Shown piece after piece: positions 45,796 through 56,127 of a DNA stretch of 64,000 nt. Where the stretch lies: positions 18,579 to 82,578 of the forward strand of contig JAOUKT010000008.1 of assembly GCA_029882395.1 (NCBI GenBank), in the 5' to 3' direction. Each line of letters opens with the position of its first letter. Position 1 is the first letter of the stretch. A program made the position numbers and the translations under genes. The notes under the pieces were generated by a model. That model ran no database searches. It was not told the origin of the DNA and worked only from the letters and a program-made list of their open reading frames with translations. This DNA is from Gammaproteobacteria bacterium. Lineage in GTDB: Bacteria; Pseudomonadota; Gammaproteobacteria; SZUA-229.

Positions 45796-45931
45796 TTATA
45801 TTTACCGCCAGTTTCGATACATCAATAATAAATAGACTAAACCGTCACTAAAAACAAACCTAAATAATGATGCCGGCTAAAGATAAAACCAGGCTATGAT
45901 CAGGCAACTGCGTAGAATGAGAGTGTTTCAG

Positions 45932-47806
45932 TTAAAACGACTGCTCCGGCGAATCCTCATCTTGCTGCTCAGGAAGCTCTTCATAGATACTGTTAACCAC
46001 GGATGTCATTTCTTCTTTTGAAATGTCCAGGTATTTAAACTCTTCACCCGATTGCTGCATCGCTTCAAGATCCAGCACCGTGCCCACTGGTAGCTTGTCA
46101 CCATTACCCAGCTTTCCTGTTACCGCATAAAGAACCCATTTAGGGCCTTCCAGAGACAGCACCATGTATGAGGCATCGGCTACCGCTAACACCGAATGGG
46201 CACCTAACTGAGCCATAGTACCGTAGCCCAGAACAATGCCACCACCCAGTTCATAGCCGGCGGGCACAATCACGGCCTTGCTCAGCTCATAGATGCCGAC
46301 TCCGGCGCCTGCAACCACAGAGGCACTGGTACCGGCAACTAAGGTTGCTCCTCCAATCACGGTACCAAAGGCCTGAGTTGTGACAGAAGCCGCTTCACCC
46401 GCTACCATCACCGCGCCGCCGGTGACCGCTGCAGCACTACCGGCAACAACGCCGACGGCACCACTGCCAACGGTGACACCGGCCGCAGTCAGCGGAACGC
46501 CTATATACTGAACCCCTTTACCGGCAATATAACCGACAGCCTTAACGCTCTGACCAATAACCTGACCGCTTATCAGCTCTGCGCCACCCAATGCAACACC
46601 ACCGACTGCGGCAGCTCCCGCTGCCAGATTGCCGCCTGTAAACTGAAAAACACTATAAACTGAAGCCACAGCCGAAACAGCCGTTGGTGCCACCAGGTCA
46701 TATACTGCCGCTGCTGTATTCCAGCTGACCTCTACTGCCAGTTTGGTCGCCGCTACCCCTTCCTCAACGACCACCATGACGGGAAAAGCAACCGCGTTCA
46801 CCGCAATATAACCAACCGAGCCTGTACTGAGCTTAACAACAGGGCTGACTAAACCATCCCATAAAACGCCCTGTAACACCCAGCGCATCCATTTAATAGT
46901 GGCAAAGGAAAAACCAAAGGGCCCTGCCGTGTCATCAAAAGACTCCCCGGCTTTTCGAAATGACTCACCGACATTTTTACCGTAATCAGTGACCGTGCTG
47001 CCGATAAGATCGGTAAAGGTTTCACTGTATTGCTCGCGCACAATATTGGAGCGCTTTAAACCTTTTGTAAAATTATCAGGTGCAAAGGCCTGTGCAATGG
47101 CGGTGCCTCTTTTGCCCAGTTGCCGGGGTACAGCCGCATAGCCTTTGATAAATTTATTACCGGCATAGATCAGGCTTTGTCTTGCACCTTCTGTTCCTTC
47201 ACGCGACAACCAGCTGGAAGTCGCCAGTGAGCCTTCTACGATTGATTGCCCCAGTGCATCGGTTACCTGAGTCATGCTGTCACCGGTTTTTATCGATGCC
47301 TTTTCTATCGCCACGCCCACCCGGTCAACAGACGAGGCACTGGCCTTGCCCAGCTGCCATGAATCAAGCACCATTGATTTTGCAATATCACTGCTCTTAT
47401 TAATCAGCAACATGCCCGTGCTGCGTGTTACAGCAGTCATGCCGGAACCTGCTTTTTGGCTGCTTTTAACTACTTTTTTAGCGATATCCAGACTTAATTC
47501 GGTACCTTCCGGAATGATATACACCGCGTCAGCGGCATTTTTAATGGCACTAAGAAATGCCTCGCGTGCTCGCATTCCCATCATTTCTTTTGCCAGCTCA
47601 AGCGGTTCCGGGCCGGCCGGGATTAATTTAATCTGTGTATTGGGTACCGCAAAGGCACCATGAGTATAAAGTGAGCTATGGCCTTCTTTAATCAGTTTTT
47701 TTGAATATTTTAGCGGATCATCAGTGGCCTGAGTTGATGCACAGCCCGCCAGCACTGAGAAAATAACGGCATAACATAGCGTTTTATATTTAACTCTATT
47801 ATTCAC
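45932..47806 (-). CDS. Unknown lipoprotein, larger of a tandem paralogue pair
   Basis: I do not recognise this family. From the GTG at 47806 it has 624 residues. That start is set by GGGAG six bases upstream and overlaps the preceding paralogue by 8 nt; an in-frame extension to 47857 would run into that gene. The lipobox is SVLAGC (Cys22). An N-terminal helical region (about 40-330, for example ELAKEMMGMRAREAFLSAIKN) is followed by a long Gly/Ala/Val-rich hydrophobic stretch (about 350-540) of short repeated motifs, and a C-terminal LPVGTVLDLEAMQQSG segment shared with the neighbour. It is probably anchored to the outer membrane and may form a membrane-inserting or fibrous structure. Confidence 0.7.
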   Translation of the reverse strand: MNNRVKYKTLCYAVIFSVLAGCASTQATDDPLKYSKKLIKEGHSSLYTHGAFAVPNTQIKLIPAGPEPLELAKEMMGMRAREAFLSAIKNAADAVYIIPEGTELSLDIAKKVVKSSQKAGSGMTAVTRSTGMLLINKSSDIAKSMVLDSWQLGKASASSVDRVGVAIEKASIKTGDSMTQVTDALGQSIVEGSLATSSWLSREGTEGARQSLIYAGNKFIKGYAAVPRQLGKRGTAIAQAFAPDNFTKGLKRSNIVREQYSETFTDLIGSTVTDYGKNVGESFRKAGESFDDTAGPFGFSFATIKWMRWVLQGVLWDGLVSPVVKLSTGSVGYIAVNAVAFPVMVVVEEGVAATKLAVEVSWNTAAAVYDLVAPTAVSAVASVYSVFQFTGGNLAAGAAAVGGVALGGAELISGQVIGQSVKAVGYIAGKGVQYIGVPLTAAGVTVGSGAVGVVAGSAAAVTGGAVMVAGEAASVTTQAFGTVIGGATLVAGTSASVVAGAGVGIYELSKAVIVPAGYELGGGIVLGYGTMAQLGAHSVLAVADASYMVLSLEGPKWVLYAVTGKLGNGDKLPVGTVLDLEAMQQSGEEFKYLDISKEEMTSVVNSIYEELPEQQDEDSPEQSF

Positions 47807-49247
47807 GAAAGTCTCCCGGTAGCGCTTCGACAACATTCTTGATGACAGCCGCATCATCGGAGACGATTTTTACATCAATACCCTTTTGCTTTAATGCATT
47901 AAGGTCAACAACACTGCCTACTGGCAAACTATCAATACGCTCTGATGAAGCGTTTCCTATTTCACCTTTTGCGCTGGCAATAACAAGCCGCGGGCCGTCA
48001 TAAGCCAGGAACACGGCGCTATCAAAAACACCAAGTATCAAATGCGTGGGAATCGCAAGTAATGCATTGTAGCCAAGTACAACACCGGCGCTTGCCTGAT
48101 TAATCACCACTTTTGTGGTACCAGCGATGGCATCATAACTGACAAAGGCGACGTATTTTCCCGTATCGACAGCAGACGTCACAGCCGCACTGGCCACTCC
48201 GACAACAGGTGCCGCAGTAGTAAAAGCCACCTGGTTGACTGAGCCGATAGCGGCACCGGTAACATAAGTTAATGGCACCGTACCTAATGAGAGCATTGAC
48301 AAGCCACTCAAAAAGCCGGCTTCGATGGTAGGTGAGATAACTTCGACTCCGAGTTTGCCGCTGTAATAAACCGTAGTACCTATTGCCTGAACCGTGCGAC
48401 CGGCAACACTGACCACCGTCGCCGTTGGCAAGAAGGCAACCTGAGCTACGCCCCGTGCACCGGCAGAGACCGTATCAGCGGCGGTGTTGGCAACAGGTTT
48501 AAACAAGCCCTGATACAGGCCCTTCATATAACCCTTAATAATATGAAACAAACCACCGATTGCATTATTCGACTGCCCCGAGGCTTCGTACTCATCGCTA
48601 AAAGACTGGCTGGCTTTGGAAAAAGCACCGGACCAGGTATCGCCTATACGCTGCGCAAAATCAATTTGCATATCCGCTGTTAAATCATAGATATTAGAAA
48701 AATCATCATTCAGGTTTTTAAAATAATTACCCGGCTGAGAAAGCAGAGCCTCACGGGTTTCCTGTGTTCGCTTGCCAATGTATAAATTGCCCTTGATCAG
48801 AGAATGCCAGGCTTTGCTTAAATTTTTTCTGCCATAGTCTATCTGCATAGTGCTGATCTTATTGGTCTGAGAAAATATCTTTCGCGTTAAACGCGTGCCT
48901 TGTGAAAATGTCTGAGCGCTTAACTCAACAGAGTCAGAGACATCGCTTTTAATGGCTGATGCAAACTGGCTGTTACGTGATGCGATTGAGCTAACTGCAG
49001 AAAGAACCGCCTGACGGGATGACACAACCGACTTTTCTTTGGCATATTCAAGCGCTTCCTTACTCGAAGTAATGACAAAATAACCTTCATTGTACAAAGC
49101 CTGATGACCGCGCATGTTTGCCATTGTCAGCGGAATAATATCTTCAACATCTTTCTTTTCTTTAACATGCGCTGACGAACAGGACAACAAAGAAACGATA
49201 ATTAATAACAATGTTATTGATTTATTAAAGCCTGAAAATAAACCCAT
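47799..49247 (-). CDS. Unknown lipoprotein, smaller of a tandem paralogue pair
   Basis: A 482-residue predicted lipoprotein with lipobox LLSC (Cys23). Its layout mirrors the downstream gene: GHQALYNEGYFVI here against GHSSLYTHGAFAV there, an N-terminal helical region, a hydrophobic Gly/Ala/Val-rich middle (about 265-400, for example PVVGVASAAVTSAVDTGKYV) and a C-terminal LPVGSVVDLNALKQKG close to LPVGTVLDLEAMQQSG. The two genes overlap by 8 nt, so they are one operon from a duplication followed by divergence. No catalytic or known binding motif is visible. It precedes a 344-bp gene-free gap holding its promoter. Confidence 0.7.
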   Translation of the reverse strand: MGLFSGFNKSITLLLIIVSLLSCSSAHVKEKKDVEDIIPLTMANMRGHQALYNEGYFVITSSKEALEYAKEKSVVSSRQAVLSAVSSIASRNSQFASAIKSDVSDSVELSAQTFSQGTRLTRKIFSQTNKISTMQIDYGRKNLSKAWHSLIKGNLYIGKRTQETREALLSQPGNYFKNLNDDFSNIYDLTADMQIDFAQRIGDTWSGAFSKASQSFSDEYEASGQSNNAIGGLFHIIKGYMKGLYQGLFKPVANTAADTVSAGARGVAQVAFLPTATVVSVAGRTVQAIGTTVYYSGKLGVEVISPTIEAGFLSGLSMLSLGTVPLTYVTGAAIGSVNQVAFTTAAPVVGVASAAVTSAVDTGKYVAFVSYDAIAGTTKVVINQASAGVVLGYNALLAIPTHLILGVFDSAVFLAYDGPRLVIASAKGEIGNASSERIDSLPVGSVVDLNALKQKGIDVKIVSDDAAVIKNVVEALPGDFRE

Positions 49248-49591
49248 AAAATGATAATCCCTGTTTTTATAATATATTCTTTATACTCTTCGGTATAAAT
49301 CAACCCGATAATTTTAAAGCCCGCTCATTTTATCCGATGCAATGTTATAAAAAAATCAATGCTATTAACCGCTAAGATCCTAAACGAAGTATTAATCAAT
49401 ATTCCGTTAGCCGATTATTTTAATATCAGACAAAGCGGCACTGGGCTAAGCAGAGTTGCTTTTCTCTTCGCGCCATTGCACTCATGACACTATCGTCATC
49501 ATAAATCCGCACTAAAAAATCATCACTGATAACAGTTAATGCGAACTATGTCAGAAATTTATGGCACAGCCGGTTTTTTCAAAAAAACATT
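49248..49591. other. 344-bp gene-free region upstream of the lipoprotein pair
   Basis: AT-rich. The one structure seen is a small hairpin TTTATAC/GTATAAA with a six-base TCTTCG loop near 49281-49300, which would fall in the 5' leader of the lipoprotein operon. Nothing else in the region stands out. Confidence 0.4.
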
Positions 49592-50128
49592 TTAAGGAGC
49601 AGAACTCAATGTGACATACAGCGTGAACTCGGGTGTATTATCGGCAAATAATAATCTACCGGTTATTTGAGTGGTACCTGCCATTAAAGGCTGCCAATAG
49701 GACATATAATATGTTGTATTCCATTCATAGGTAAATGAAATCACACTAGTGTCGCTAGAAGAAAGCCCCAAATAAATATCACCACCTGTAGAAGGAGACG
49801 TACAGTGCAGTACATGCTCGTTAATATCAGCGTTATAATGATGACCCCAGCAGTCAACCGTTTCATTTGTGCCATCGTCATAATGCGCATTCAAAGCATT
49901 ATTTCCTAACAGTTCAGGAAGATAGGAATGCTCTGAGCTTAAAAAGTCTTTAACAATGCTAACCGAGTCATTGGGCGTTAACGAAAAACTCGCAATGTTG
50001 CTAATGGCAGCGGACTGAGTGCCTTCACCTGTAGAAGCATCGACGGCCAGCTCATCCAGCTGTTCACAAGCTGTTATATAAAGAAATGAAAAAAGTATTA
50101 CGCTGAGTATTTTTAATGACTTAAACAT
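49592..50128 (-). CDS. Small lipoprotein of unknown function
   Basis: A 178-residue predicted lipoprotein with signal peptide ending ITAC (Cys21, an imperfect lipobox because Ile replaces Leu at -3). The mature part is rich in Ser, Thr, Asp and Tyr and contains only three cysteines, one at the lipid site and two (in VDCWGHHY and LHCTSPS) that could form a disulfide. A tryptophan-tyrosine-rich segment (YEWNTTYYMSYWQPL) precedes the C-terminal strands, which suggests a small beta-sandwich. I do not recognise its family. It is flanked by gene-free gaps on both sides. Confidence 0.6.
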   Translation of the reverse strand: MFKSLKILSVILFSFLYITACEQLDELAVDASTGEGTQSAAISNIASFSLTPNDSVSIVKDFLSSEHSYLPELLGNNALNAHYDDGTNETVDCWGHHYNADINEHVLHCTSPSTGGDIYLGLSSSDTSVISFTYEWNTTYYMSYWQPLMAGTTQITGRLLFADNTPEFTLYVTLSSAP

Positions 50129-50512
50129 TAGAGCTCCCGGTTTGATTTATGCCTGGCACTGATTTATATGATTTTTCATGGCATTATTTATTTTGACTAT
50201 TATGTACAGACAATCGTATCAGCACCAAGGCTCAGCTGCGAGCATTATTTTTTTAGAGAACATAAAAAAATGAGTGGTTTTTCACGTTTTTAATATAGAT
50301 GCTTTTAAAAAACAAAAGATAGATTAAAAACCAGGCACCAGTCGTTGCTATCAGCCGGCAAGTTAAACCTATGCAAGTCGTTATAATGTCAGCAAAACAA
50401 TGAACCTTATAGCTAAAATACGGCTAAACTGTAAACAACAAAACAAAAATACAGGTTTATAATAGCAGCCAGATCGTGCTTTGATACTGCTTAATACCTG
50501 GCAAAACCTGTG
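50129..50512. other. 384-bp gene-free region between rarA and the small lipoprotein gene
   Basis: It holds the end of the ftsK-lolA-rarA transcript and the small lipoprotein promoter, both on the minus strand. A weak hairpin candidate near 50264-50293 (GTG...CAC followed by T7 on the minus strand) may end the rarA transcript. No gene is seen. Confidence 0.35.
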
Positions 50513-51826
50513 TTATTTTGTCGATTTATTTAGTGCTCTTAGTCTGTTTAGTTTTTCACTAATTTTAATTTCCAGACCACGTTGTACCGGATGATAAAAC
50601 TCCTGCTCACCCATTGCGTCCGGAAAATAAGTGGCGCCGGCAGCAAAGGCATCGGTTTCATCATGCGCATAACGATAAGCTTTGCCGTAATCCAGTTCTT
50701 GCATTAGTTTTGTTGGCGCATTTCGCAAATGCAGTGGCACTTCAAGCGTGCCATATTGTTTTGCCGCTATCTTCGCCGCGTTTAAGGCCATATAAGCGGC
50801 ATTGCTTTTCGGTGCTGATGCAAGATATGTAATGGCCTGAGCAACGGCCAGTTCACCTTCAGGTGCGCCCTGGCGCTTAAATGCATCCCAGGCATTTAGC
50901 GCCACCTGTAATGCTCTGGGGTCTGCATTGCCGATGTCTTCACTGGCTATGGAAACCATTCTTCTGATAACATACAAAGGATCACAGCCGCCATCAATCA
51001 TTCGGCAGTACCAGTATAAAGCCGCATCCGGACTACTGCCCCTGACCGACTTATGGAATGCGGAAATCTGATCGTAAAATAGCTCGCCTTTATTATCAAA
51101 GCGTCTCAGGCCTTCCGTTGTCACCGCATTAATAGTGGCTTTACTGATCACTAATTTATCAGCATCACTGTCAGCCAGCTCAACAGCAATTTCAAGCAAA
51201 TTTAGTGAACGCCTTGCATCACCATCAGCAGCTTTTGCAATTATTAATAACAGCTCATCGCTGATCTCGATTTTTTGCTCTGCTAAAACCACATCAGAGG
51301 CTAACGCATTTTTGAGCACCTTGAGCAGACTTTCATCGCTGATGCTTTTTAAAACATAGGTTTTGGTACGCGAAAGTAGTGCATTATTTAATTCAAAAGA
51401 CGGGTTTTCAGTTGTTGCGCCGATAAAAAAAACGGTGCCATCTTCAACAAAAGGAAGAAAGGCATCTTGCTGTGATTTATTAAAGCGGTGAACTTCGTCA
51501 ACAAATAAAATGGTTGGTTTGTTATATACCTGCTGGTATTGTTTAGCCTGCTCAATCGCCAGGCGTATATCCTTAACACCTGCCAGTACTGCAGATATAC
51601 TTAAAAACTGCGCATTACAATAGTTTGAAATCATCCTTGCAAGCGTTGTTTTACCGGTACCCGGCGGCCCCCAGAACACCATTGAATGCAGGCGTTCATT
51701 TTCAATAGCAATACGAAGTGGTTTATCGGCTGCCAGTATATGTTCCTGACCGATATAATCAGAAAATTTTTCTGGCCTGGCCCTGTCCGCAAGCGGTCGA
51801 TATACAGGCGTCTGAGACAAGCTCAT
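50513..51826 (-). CDS. rarA: Replication-associated recombination protein RarA (MgsA)
   Basis: A 437-residue AAA+ ATPase related to the clamp loader that acts at stalled replication forks. It has [15 protein letters not shown], the Walker A loop [15 protein letters not shown], Walker [12 protein letters not shown], the [14 protein letters not shown] sensor 1 region and the C-terminal MgsA oligomerisation part ([36 protein letters not shown]). The start overlaps the lolA stop by 4 nt. The ftsK-lolA-rarA order is standard for gammaproteobacteria. Confidence 0.95.
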   Translation of the reverse strand: MSLSQTPVYRPLADRARPEKFSDYIGQEHILAADKPLRIAIENERLHSMVFWGPPGTGKTTLARMISNYCNAQFLSISAVLAGVKDIRLAIEQAKQYQQVYNKPTILFVDEVHRFNKSQQDAFLPFVEDGTVFFIGATTENPSFELNNALLSRTKTYVLKSISDESLLKVLKNALASDVVLAEQKIEISDELLLIIAKAADGDARRSLNLLEIAVELADSDADKLVISKATINAVTTEGLRRFDNKGELFYDQISAFHKSVRGSSPDAALYWYCRMIDGGCDPLYVIRRMVSIASEDIGNADPRALQVALNAWDAFKRQGAPEGELAVAQAITYLASAPKSNAAYMALNAAKIAAKQYGTLEVPLHLRNAPTKLMQELDYGKAYRYAHDETDAFAAGATYFPDAMGEQEFYHPVQRGLEIKISEKLNRLRALNKSTK

Positions 51827-52458
51827 TCACCACCAATAACATCAGCATTTTTCGGAATAATGAAATTAAAGTACCCGGCTTTAAATTTTACAGCCGTTGA
51901 AATTTTAGTGAACTTAATAAGTGTTGTCTGCCCAAAACCATCAATCATTTTTATACTGTCAATGAGGTTGTTTTTCATGCCTATAAAAATACTGCTGAAT
52001 TCGGCATCCTGTTTAATGGCAACCAATTCCAGCCAGTTAACCCCATCAAGCACATCCATGGTCAATATTTTAAAATCATCTTCGATATCGTTTTTATTGA
52101 ACAATAAAACCATCGATGTTTTAGATAATGAAGATTCAACAGGTTTGATAGTGACCTGATCCAGTTCACTGTCAAAAAGCCAGATCAATTTGCCATTTGA
52201 CATAATGACCTGTTTGTATGGCTCCTCATAGTCCCAGACAAACTTGCCTGGTTTTTGTAATGAAAAATTACCCGCCGAGAACTGCAGCTCAATGCCATTT
52301 TCATCGAAAAGACTCTGGCTAAAGGCGGCGCTAAAACTAACTGACTTGTTTAAAAATGTCTTTAATTGCTGGGCACCGGTATTGGCGGCATAAACACTTT
52401 GAACATGACAAAAAAAGAAAGCCAGTATTGTAAATAATATATTTAAACGTAGTTTCAT
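51823..52458 (-). CDS. lolA: Outer-membrane lipoprotein carrier LolA
   Basis: LolA carries lipoproteins across the periplasm from LolCDE to LolB. The protein is 211 residues from the ATG at 52458, with a signal peptide (MKLRLNILFTILAFFFCHVQSVYA). Start choices further upstream would lie inside ftsK. Typical segments are FSQSLFDENGIELQFSAGNFSLQKPGKFVWDYEEP, split around residues 45-80, and a hydrophobic concave-sheet core. It lies between ftsK (16-nt gap) and rarA (4-nt overlap). It is needed for all the lipoproteins in this window to reach the outer membrane. Confidence 0.92.
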   Translation of the reverse strand: MKLRLNILFTILAFFFCHVQSVYAANTGAQQLKTFLNKSVSFSAAFSQSLFDENGIELQFSAGNFSLQKPGKFVWDYEEPYKQVIMSNGKLIWLFDSELDQVTIKPVESSLSKTSMVLLFNKNDIEDDFKILTMDVLDGVNWLELVAIKQDAEFSSIFIGMKNNLIDSIKMIDGFGQTTLIKFTKISTAVKFKAGYFNFIIPKNADVIGGE

Positions 52459-52474
52459 TATCTTTTCTTTTAAG

Positions 52475-54796
52475 TTAGACATCGACTGGTGGCGGCGCAA
52501 GCACTTCACGACTGCCGTTTGTTTGCATGCCTGATACAACCCCGCTGGCTTCCATTTCTTCTATCATGCTGGCGGCACGGTTATAACCAATACGCAATCT
52601 TCTTTGCACATATGATATAGACGCTTTTCTGCTCTCAGTGACTATTTTCACGGCTTCGTCATAAAGCACATCACTGTCGCCTTCTTTATTAGCGGCCACT
52701 TCTCCTGGCAGCATGCCGGCTTCACTGTTATCTTCCAGAATAGAACTGATGTATTCAGGCTTGCCCTGCTCTTTAATATGGTTGACCACATTATGTACTT
52801 CATGGTCATCGACAAATGCTCCGTGCACTCGTTCAGGGATATTCTGTCCTGCGTTCATGTATAACATGTCGCCATGACCTAATAATTGTTCCGCTCCCAT
52901 CTGGTCAAGAATTGTTCGTGAATCAATCCTTGATGAAACCTGAAAGGCAATTCGACTGGGGATATTGGATTTAATTAAGCCGGTAATGACATCAACAGAA
53001 GGCCTCTGGGTCGCGAGGATAAGATGAATGCCACAGGCACGTGCTTTTTGTGCCAGTCTGGCGATCAGTTCTTCAATTTTTTTACCAACAACCATGATTA
53101 AATCGGCAAACTCATCAATCACAATTACAATATAAGGCAATGATTTTAAATCTTCTGGCTCAGCGCCCTCTTCCGCGTCTTTACGTTTGAATAGCGGGTC
53201 TTTAATGGCGGCACCGGCGTTTATCGCATCGTTAACTTTTTTGTTATAACCGGTGATATTGCGCACGCCCAGCGCCGCCATTAACTTATAACGTTTTTCC
53301 ATTTCACCAACACTCCAGCGCAATGCATTGGCGGCATCACTCATGTCGGTCACAACCGGCGTCAACAAATGCGGAATATCATCATAGACATTCAGTTCCA
53401 GCATTTTTGGATCAACCATGATCAGGCGCAATTCTTGTGGCGTGCTTTTATACAGCAGGCTGATTAACATGGTATTAATGCCAACCGATTTACCCGAACC
53501 GGTAGTGCCCGCAACCAGCAGATGAGGCATTTTTGAAATATCCGCGACCACAGAATTACCGGAAATATCTTTACCCAGTCCGACGGTTAAAGGCGAAGTG
53601 GCTTTATCAAATTCTTTTGATTGTAAGATTTCGCTGAGGTAGACGATTTCACGGTCTTCATTCGGGATTTCGAGACCGACGACTGATTTACCGGGGATCA
53701 CTTCAACCACCCGCACGCTGGGCACCGATAATGAACGCGCCAGGTCTTTGGATAAGGCGGTGATTTTTGCCGCCTTGATGCCCGGTGCAAGATCCAGTTC
53801 AAACCGGGTGATGACGGGTCCGGGGTGAACCGCCACCACTTCTACCTCAACCCCGAAATCAGCCAGTTTTAACTCAACCAGCTTTGACAGTGCTTCCAGC
53901 GCTTCCTTCGAGAAGCCACTCGCCGTGTGTTTGGCATCATCTAACAACCGTAACGGTGGAATGGTGGTATTGGGTGCATCAAAAAGCTGGATCTGTGATT
54001 CTTTGATTGCTCTCTCGCTAACCTCGGGCTTTTTAATCACCGGTTCGATGCGGACCGGCGTTTTACGATTGACGGCTTTTTGCTGTTCTTTTCTAACAAT
54101 TTCTTTTCTGGCTTTTTTAGCCACTTCACCCGCTTTTTTGACTTCTTTTGACTCTCTGAACTGCTGGATTTTTGAAACACTCAGCTCAAACATTTTAAGG
54201 CAGAGCATGCCGATAACATCCATGATGCCCAGCCAGGTAAGCCCTGTGAACAAAGTGACTCCGCCCATTAATACAGCAAGCAAGAGCAAGGTAGAGCCTA
54301 ACAGGCCAAAAACATCAATTAAAGCATTGCCTAAATATCGCCCCAGAATGCCGCCACCATCGAGGGGTAGAATACCTGCAGCAATATAAAAATGAATACT
54401 GGCTAAGGAACAGCCGGCTATCAAGGTTAAAAAGAAGCCGAACCAGCGCATGCTGAGGATTTTATAATCGACAACCTGATCTTCTCTTTTGCCTCGCAAT
54501 ACCAGCCAGCCGCTATATGCGATCATAAAAGGAAAGAGGTAGGATAAATAACCGAAGAGGTATAAAAACACATCGGCAAACCAGGCGCCGGCATGGCCGG
54601 TATAATTGTGAATCACATCACGGGGGCCGGCATGGGACCAGCCTGGATCAGCCGGGTTATAGGTAATCATCGCGGCCAGTAAAAACAAACCGACAGCCAA
54701 TAGCACAAAAAGCACTCCTTCTCTTACTCCACGCCCGATATGCGTAGTCAAACGAGGCAACGATTTTGCCTCTTTGGTTCGACGAGCTTGCGCCAA
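52475..54796 (-). CDS. ftsK: DNA translocase FtsK
   Basis: FtsK is a division-septum protein that pumps chromosome ends apart and activates dimer resolution at dif. The 773-residue protein has four or five transmembrane helices in the first 180 residues, a short basic linker (about 210-270, shorter than in E. coli), the alpha/beta motor with Walker A GTTGSGKSVGIN and Walker B VIVIDEFADL, DMLYMNAG and a C-terminal gamma winged helix (LYDEAVKIVTESRKASISYV, RRLRIGYNRAASMIEEMEASG) for KOPS recognition. It begins the ftsK-lolA-rarA run. The short linker is as in most non-enteric FtsK proteins. Confidence 0.96.
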   Translation of the reverse strand: MAQARRTKEAKSLPRLTTHIGRGVREGVLFVLLAVGLFLLAAMITYNPADPGWSHAGPRDVIHNYTGHAGAWFADVFLYLFGYLSYLFPFMIAYSGWLVLRGKREDQVVDYKILSMRWFGFFLTLIAGCSLASIHFYIAAGILPLDGGGILGRYLGNALIDVFGLLGSTLLLLAVLMGGVTLFTGLTWLGIMDVIGMLCLKMFELSVSKIQQFRESKEVKKAGEVAKKARKEIVRKEQQKAVNRKTPVRIEPVIKKPEVSERAIKESQIQLFDAPNTTIPPLRLLDDAKHTASGFSKEALEALSKLVELKLADFGVEVEVVAVHPGPVITRFELDLAPGIKAAKITALSKDLARSLSVPSVRVVEVIPGKSVVGLEIPNEDREIVYLSEILQSKEFDKATSPLTVGLGKDISGNSVVADISKMPHLLVAGTTGSGKSVGINTMLISLLYKSTPQELRLIMVDPKMLELNVYDDIPHLLTPVVTDMSDAANALRWSVGEMEKRYKLMAALGVRNITGYNKKVNDAINAGAAIKDPLFKRKDAEEGAEPEDLKSLPYIVIVIDEFADLIMVVGKKIEELIARLAQKARACGIHLILATQRPSVDVITGLIKSNIPSRIAFQVSSRIDSRTILDQMGAEQLLGHGDMLYMNAGQNIPERVHGAFVDDHEVHNVVNHIKEQGKPEYISSILEDNSEAGMLPGEVAANKEGDSDVLYDEAVKIVTESRKASISYVQRRLRIGYNRAASMIEEMEASGVVSGMQTNGSREVLAPPPVDV

Positions 54797-54922
54797 TTAC
54801 TATCCCCTGAAAATTCTTTAAAAAAGAGTTAAAATGATAACGATTATTCGGCTAAATTGCAGTAAAACTTTGTTTTTAGAGTTAAATTTTGAAAATCAGT
54901 TAAATGCTTATAAAAATAGCAA

Positions 54923-55996
54923 CTAAATCATCTTAAACTGCTCCAGAAGCTGCGCATGAACGATATTTCCTGACTGGATATTAACAGCCTTTTTAATGCT
55001 CTCCTGCTCTAAGCCTCCCGAACCAGCTATTTTTAAGACTGAAGGCGTAATGACCGATGATAGTACCTGTGATGCCGTTCTCGGCACCGCGCCGGGCATA
55101 TTGGCGACGCCAAAATGAATCACATCATGTTTTATAAACGTAGGCGACAGATAATCGGTGACGTTCATGGTTTCTACACAGCCGCCCTGATCAATCGCAA
55201 TATCGATGATCACCGCGTTCTTTTTCATCGATTTCACCATTTCCTCGGTGACGATATGCGGCGCTTTTTTACCCGCAACCAGAACCGCACCAATCACAAG
55301 ATCAGCCTCTTTTAAAGCCTCTTCAATCGCCACGGCATAAGCAAACTGAGTATTAATATTATTGGAAAATTGCTGTAATCGGTCTAATTTGGCGGTATCG
55401 ATATCAAACACCATAACCTCTGCACCAATATTGGCGGCAAGCTGAGCGGCCTGCTCACCGGCAACGCCGGCCCCCAGCACCACAACCTTGCCGCGTTCTG
55501 CGTTTGCCACACCACCGAGTAGCAAGCCACAGCCACCCATTGGCTGATGCAGCAGGTGTGTACCGATTTGCACGGCTAAACGGCCGGCAATCTGGCTCAT
55601 GGATGCCAGAATGGGGAGCTGATGTTGCTCGTTTTCGATATCTTCAAAAGCAATCGCGGTGCAACCGCTGTCACAAAGCTGATCCGCCAGCTGTTTATTG
55701 GCCGCCAGGTGTAAAAAACAGAATAATGTATGATGTGGCTGCAGATATTTTAAGTCTTGTGCCTGAGGCTCTTTCACTTTGACGATGAGTTCAGCCTGAG
55801 CATAGAGCGCTTTCGCTGAGCTCGCAATCTGGCAGCCGCTCTGCTGGTAGGCTTCGTCACTATAACCACTTAACAGCCCGGCTGACTGTTCGATAAAAAC
55901 GGAATGTTTATTACTGATAAGGTTCGCACAGGCCTGAGGGCTTAACGCAACCCTTCCTTCCATGGTTTTTATTTCTTTTGGTATGCCTATTTTCAT
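54923..55996 (-). CDS. ald: Alanine dehydrogenase
   Basis: Ald catalyses the reversible NAD-linked deamination of L-alanine to pyruvate. The 357-residue protein begins MKIGIPKEIKTMEGRVALSP and carries KVKEPQ, the substrate-binding region (HTLFCFLHLAA), the QIGTHLLH...GGVANAERGKVVVLGAGVAGEQAA nucleotide fold near residue 165, and AVLVAGKKAPHIVTEEMV, all typical. It is divergent from trxB; in many relatives this position is occupied by the same pair. Together with alaC at 8-9 kb, alanine metabolism is represented twice. It is followed by a 126-bp gap before ftsK. Confidence 0.93.
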   Translation of the reverse strand: MKIGIPKEIKTMEGRVALSPQACANLISNKHSVFIEQSAGLLSGYSDEAYQQSGCQIASSAKALYAQAELIVKVKEPQAQDLKYLQPHHTLFCFLHLAANKQLADQLCDSGCTAIAFEDIENEQHQLPILASMSQIAGRLAVQIGTHLLHQPMGGCGLLLGGVANAERGKVVVLGAGVAGEQAAQLAANIGAEVMVFDIDTAKLDRLQQFSNNINTQFAYAVAIEEALKEADLVIGAVLVAGKKAPHIVTEEMVKSMKKNAVIIDIAIDQGGCVETMNVTDYLSPTFIKHDVIHFGVANMPGAVPRTASQVLSSVITPSVLKIAGSGGLEQESIKKAVNIQSGNIVHAQLLEQFKMI

Positions 55997-56127
55997 TTAT
56001 CCCAACTCCATGAGTGCTGACACACTTATTATGGTCTTGCAAACCTCTACATGTAAAGAATGCCTATAGATGCGATTAAAAATAACAATTGAATTTATCG
56101 CTGTTTGCTGAGCCAGATTATTACCAA

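Noticed and set aside
50264..50293. Strong terminator after rarA
   Set aside because: Only a three-base-pair stem is present before the T run; kept only as a weak candidate inside the gap entry.
53925..54389. 154-residue plus-strand frame inside ftsK
   Set aside because: Antisense shadow of the FtsK membrane domain and linker; FtsK motifs fix the true frame.
54830..54848. Fur-box-like sequence (14 of 19) before ftsK
   Set aside because: ftsK is not a known iron-regulated gene and the region is AT-rich; no support from position relative to a promoter.
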